DNA of 13,024 nucleotides. Source: Pseudomonadota bacterium. Lineage in GTDB: Bacteria; Myxococcota; Myxococcia; Myxococcales; Myxococcaceae. The position numbers were made by a program, and so were the translations under genes. How positions within the stretch are numbered: the stretch's first letter is position 1; each line of letters opens with the position of its first letter. Of the stretch, positions 12,280 through 13,024 are shown in pieces. Location of the stretch: positions 1 to 13,024 of the forward strand of contig JAFADT010000569.1 of assembly GCA_023424585.1 (NCBI GenBank). Reading direction: 5' to 3'. Under the pieces are notes generated by a model. It worked only from the letters and a program-made list of their open reading frames with translations. It searched no databases and was not told the origin of the DNA.

Positions 12280-13024
12280 TCAGGTGGGCAGAGGCTCGGC
12301 CAGGCCCTTGCGGATGGCCTCGTCGATGACGGCCATCACCTTCTTCAGGTTCTCGCGGCTCCGGGCGGCCTGCTGCTCGCCCAGCTCCCCCTGCTGCGCA
12401 CCGAGCTTCGCCTGCTGCTCGCCGAGCTTCTCCTGCTCCTCGCCCAGTGCCTCCATCTTCCTGCTGAGCGCCTCCTGCTCCTTGTCGAGCGCCTCCATCT
12501 CCTTGTCGAAGGACTCGTCGCGCTTGTCGAGCTCCGCCTCCTGGCGGGCGCGGTCGGGGCCGTCCGCGAGCCACTGGAGGCGGGCGCGCTCCACGGCGAG
12601 CTCCGCGCGCTTGGAGGCGATGGCGGCGTGCTTCGCCGCGAGCTGCGAGATGGGATAGGCCAGCTCCGCCTGCTTCTGGCCCAGCGCTGCCTGCTGCTTG
12701 CCCAGGGCCGCCTGCTTCTCGCCGAGCGCGCCCTGCGCGTCGCCCAGCCTGCCGGCGTCCTCCAGCAGCTTGCGCACCTGCTCCAGCGTCTTCGCGTCGC
12801 GGATCAGCATGGGCTTGTTGTCGCGGCGCACGAAGAGCAGCTCCTTGCCCTGCTGCTTGAAGGTGCGCGCCAGGTACAGGTCCTCCGTGGAGCCGGCCAT
12901 CATCGTGCGGCCGTCGGAGAGGTACGCGAAGGTGTCGCCGTCCTCGAGCCCCATGTCCGGCGGCGCGGGCGGCGCGGGAGGACGCGGCGCGGCCGCGAGC
13001 AGGGGCGGCAGCGCGCCCCGGACC
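12280..13024 (-). CDS. C-terminal part of an M56/BlaR-like regulator with Leu-Gly-x-x-Gln heptads (5' end outside window)
   Basis: The frame is open to the window edge, giving 247 visible C-terminal residues. They start with a Pro/Ala-rich linker (about 6-22), then a small strand-rich domain: DTFAYLSDGRTMMAGSTEDLYLARTF, ELLFVRRDNKPMLIRD. This order (display of a strand, an S-G-S-x-x-D-like loop, F-R-R-D/N-x-K and I-R-D, then L-G-x-x-Q repeats) recalls the C-terminal regions of Gram-negative M56 (BlaR1-type) metallopeptidases. The protease domain, if present, is beyond the edge and was not seen. Two blocks of four heptads frame a charged coiled coil (KRDESFDKEMEALDKEQEAL). An ATG at 12954 exists, but the linker upstream of it reads as coding, so I treat the gene as truncated. 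Confidence 0.65.
   Translation of the reverse strand, partial: VRGALPPLLAAAPRPPAPPAPPDMGLEDGDTFAYLSDGRTMMAGSTEDLYLARTFKQQGKELLFVRRDNKPMLIRDAKTLEQVRKLLEDAGRLGDAQGALGEKQAALGKQQAALGQKQAELAYPISQLAAKHAAIASKRAELAVERARLQWLADGPDRARQEAELDKRDESFDKEMEALDKEQEALSRKMEALGEEQEKLGEQQAKLGAQQGELGEQQAARSRENLKKVMAVIDEAIRKGLAEPLPT
12364..12447 (-). repeat. Heptad repeat block 2 (Leu-Gly-x-x-Gln-x-x, four units)
   Basis: Four consecutive 21-base units encode LGEEQEK, LGEQQAK, LGAQQGE and LGEQQAA. The units share codons closely, indicating expansion by tandem duplication, and predict a Gln-rich helix or coiled coil. Confidence 0.75.
12664..12747 (-). repeat. Heptad repeat block 1 (Leu-Gly-x-x-Gln-x-x, four units)
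   Basis: Four consecutive 21-base units encode LGDAQGA, LGEKQAA, LGKQQAA and LGQKQAE. It has the same length and pattern as the block at 12364-12447, from which it is separated by 72 residues of charged, non-repeated helix. Confidence 0.75.

Noticed and set aside
10421..12658. 745-residue plus-strand ORF
   Set aside because: It lies antisense to the aldehyde dehydrogenase and neighbours. Its product is rich in Arg, His, Gly and Ala with no domain, as expected from the complement of GC-biased codons.
1..13024. Mobile element, prophage, defence island or CRISPR
   Set aside because: I saw no transposase, integrase, terminal repeats, direct-repeat/spacer array, nuclease or toxin motif; base composition is even apart from the 1905-2060 promoter zone.

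Overview
The window is very GC-rich, its genes carry strong third-position GC bias, and they are packed in short operons on both strands. Roadblock/LC7, cyclic-nucleotide-binding, TPR, DUF1684 and M56-type regulator modules occur together. This points to a Myxococcota chromosome (Myxococcus/Corallococcus-like). That assignment is inferred from gene content and composition, not from a marker gene. I see no rRNA, tRNA, CRISPR array, transposase, integrase or other mobile element, so it looks like ordinary chromosome.

Left part (1-2250): the C-terminal bulk of a DUF1684 protein (+) converges on a two-domain protein ending in a Roadblock/LC7 domain (-), with a perfect 14-bp hairpin between them. 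The Roadblock part has its own in-frame ATG with a better ribosome-binding site than the full-length start, so the gene may make two products. Upstream is a non-coding stretch of about 400 bases with an AT-richer probable promoter zone, a compact inverted-repeat cluster, and an intrinsic terminator for the next minus-strand gene.

Middle (2243-5720): a PfpI/DJ-1-type protein (-) is divergent from a lipoprotein PQQ-type sugar dehydrogenase (+). The dehydrogenase may start from a leaderless transcript. Its 3' end overlaps by 4 bases the end of a two-gene ABC-2 exporter operon (-, ATPase then permease, with an ATGA overlap).

Centre (5891-8616): a CPA1/NhaP-type cation:proton antiporter is translationally coupled (ATGA overlap) to a soluble protein built as RCK-N, RCK-C and a cyclic-nucleotide-binding domain. 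Together they look like a transporter and its detachable regulatory subunit, reading both a dinucleotide and cAMP/cGMP. This is the most interesting system in the window.

Right part (8632-13024): a minus-strand run of an M56/BlaR-like C-terminal fragment with two blocks of Leu-Gly-x-x-Gln heptads (cut by the window edge), a divergent aldehyde dehydrogenase with its own candidate promoter and palindromic operator, a ten-repeat TPR protein, and an NTF2-like protein. A strong G-quadruplex motif begins in the aldehyde dehydrogenase stop codon and ends just before the TPR gene's ribosome-binding site.
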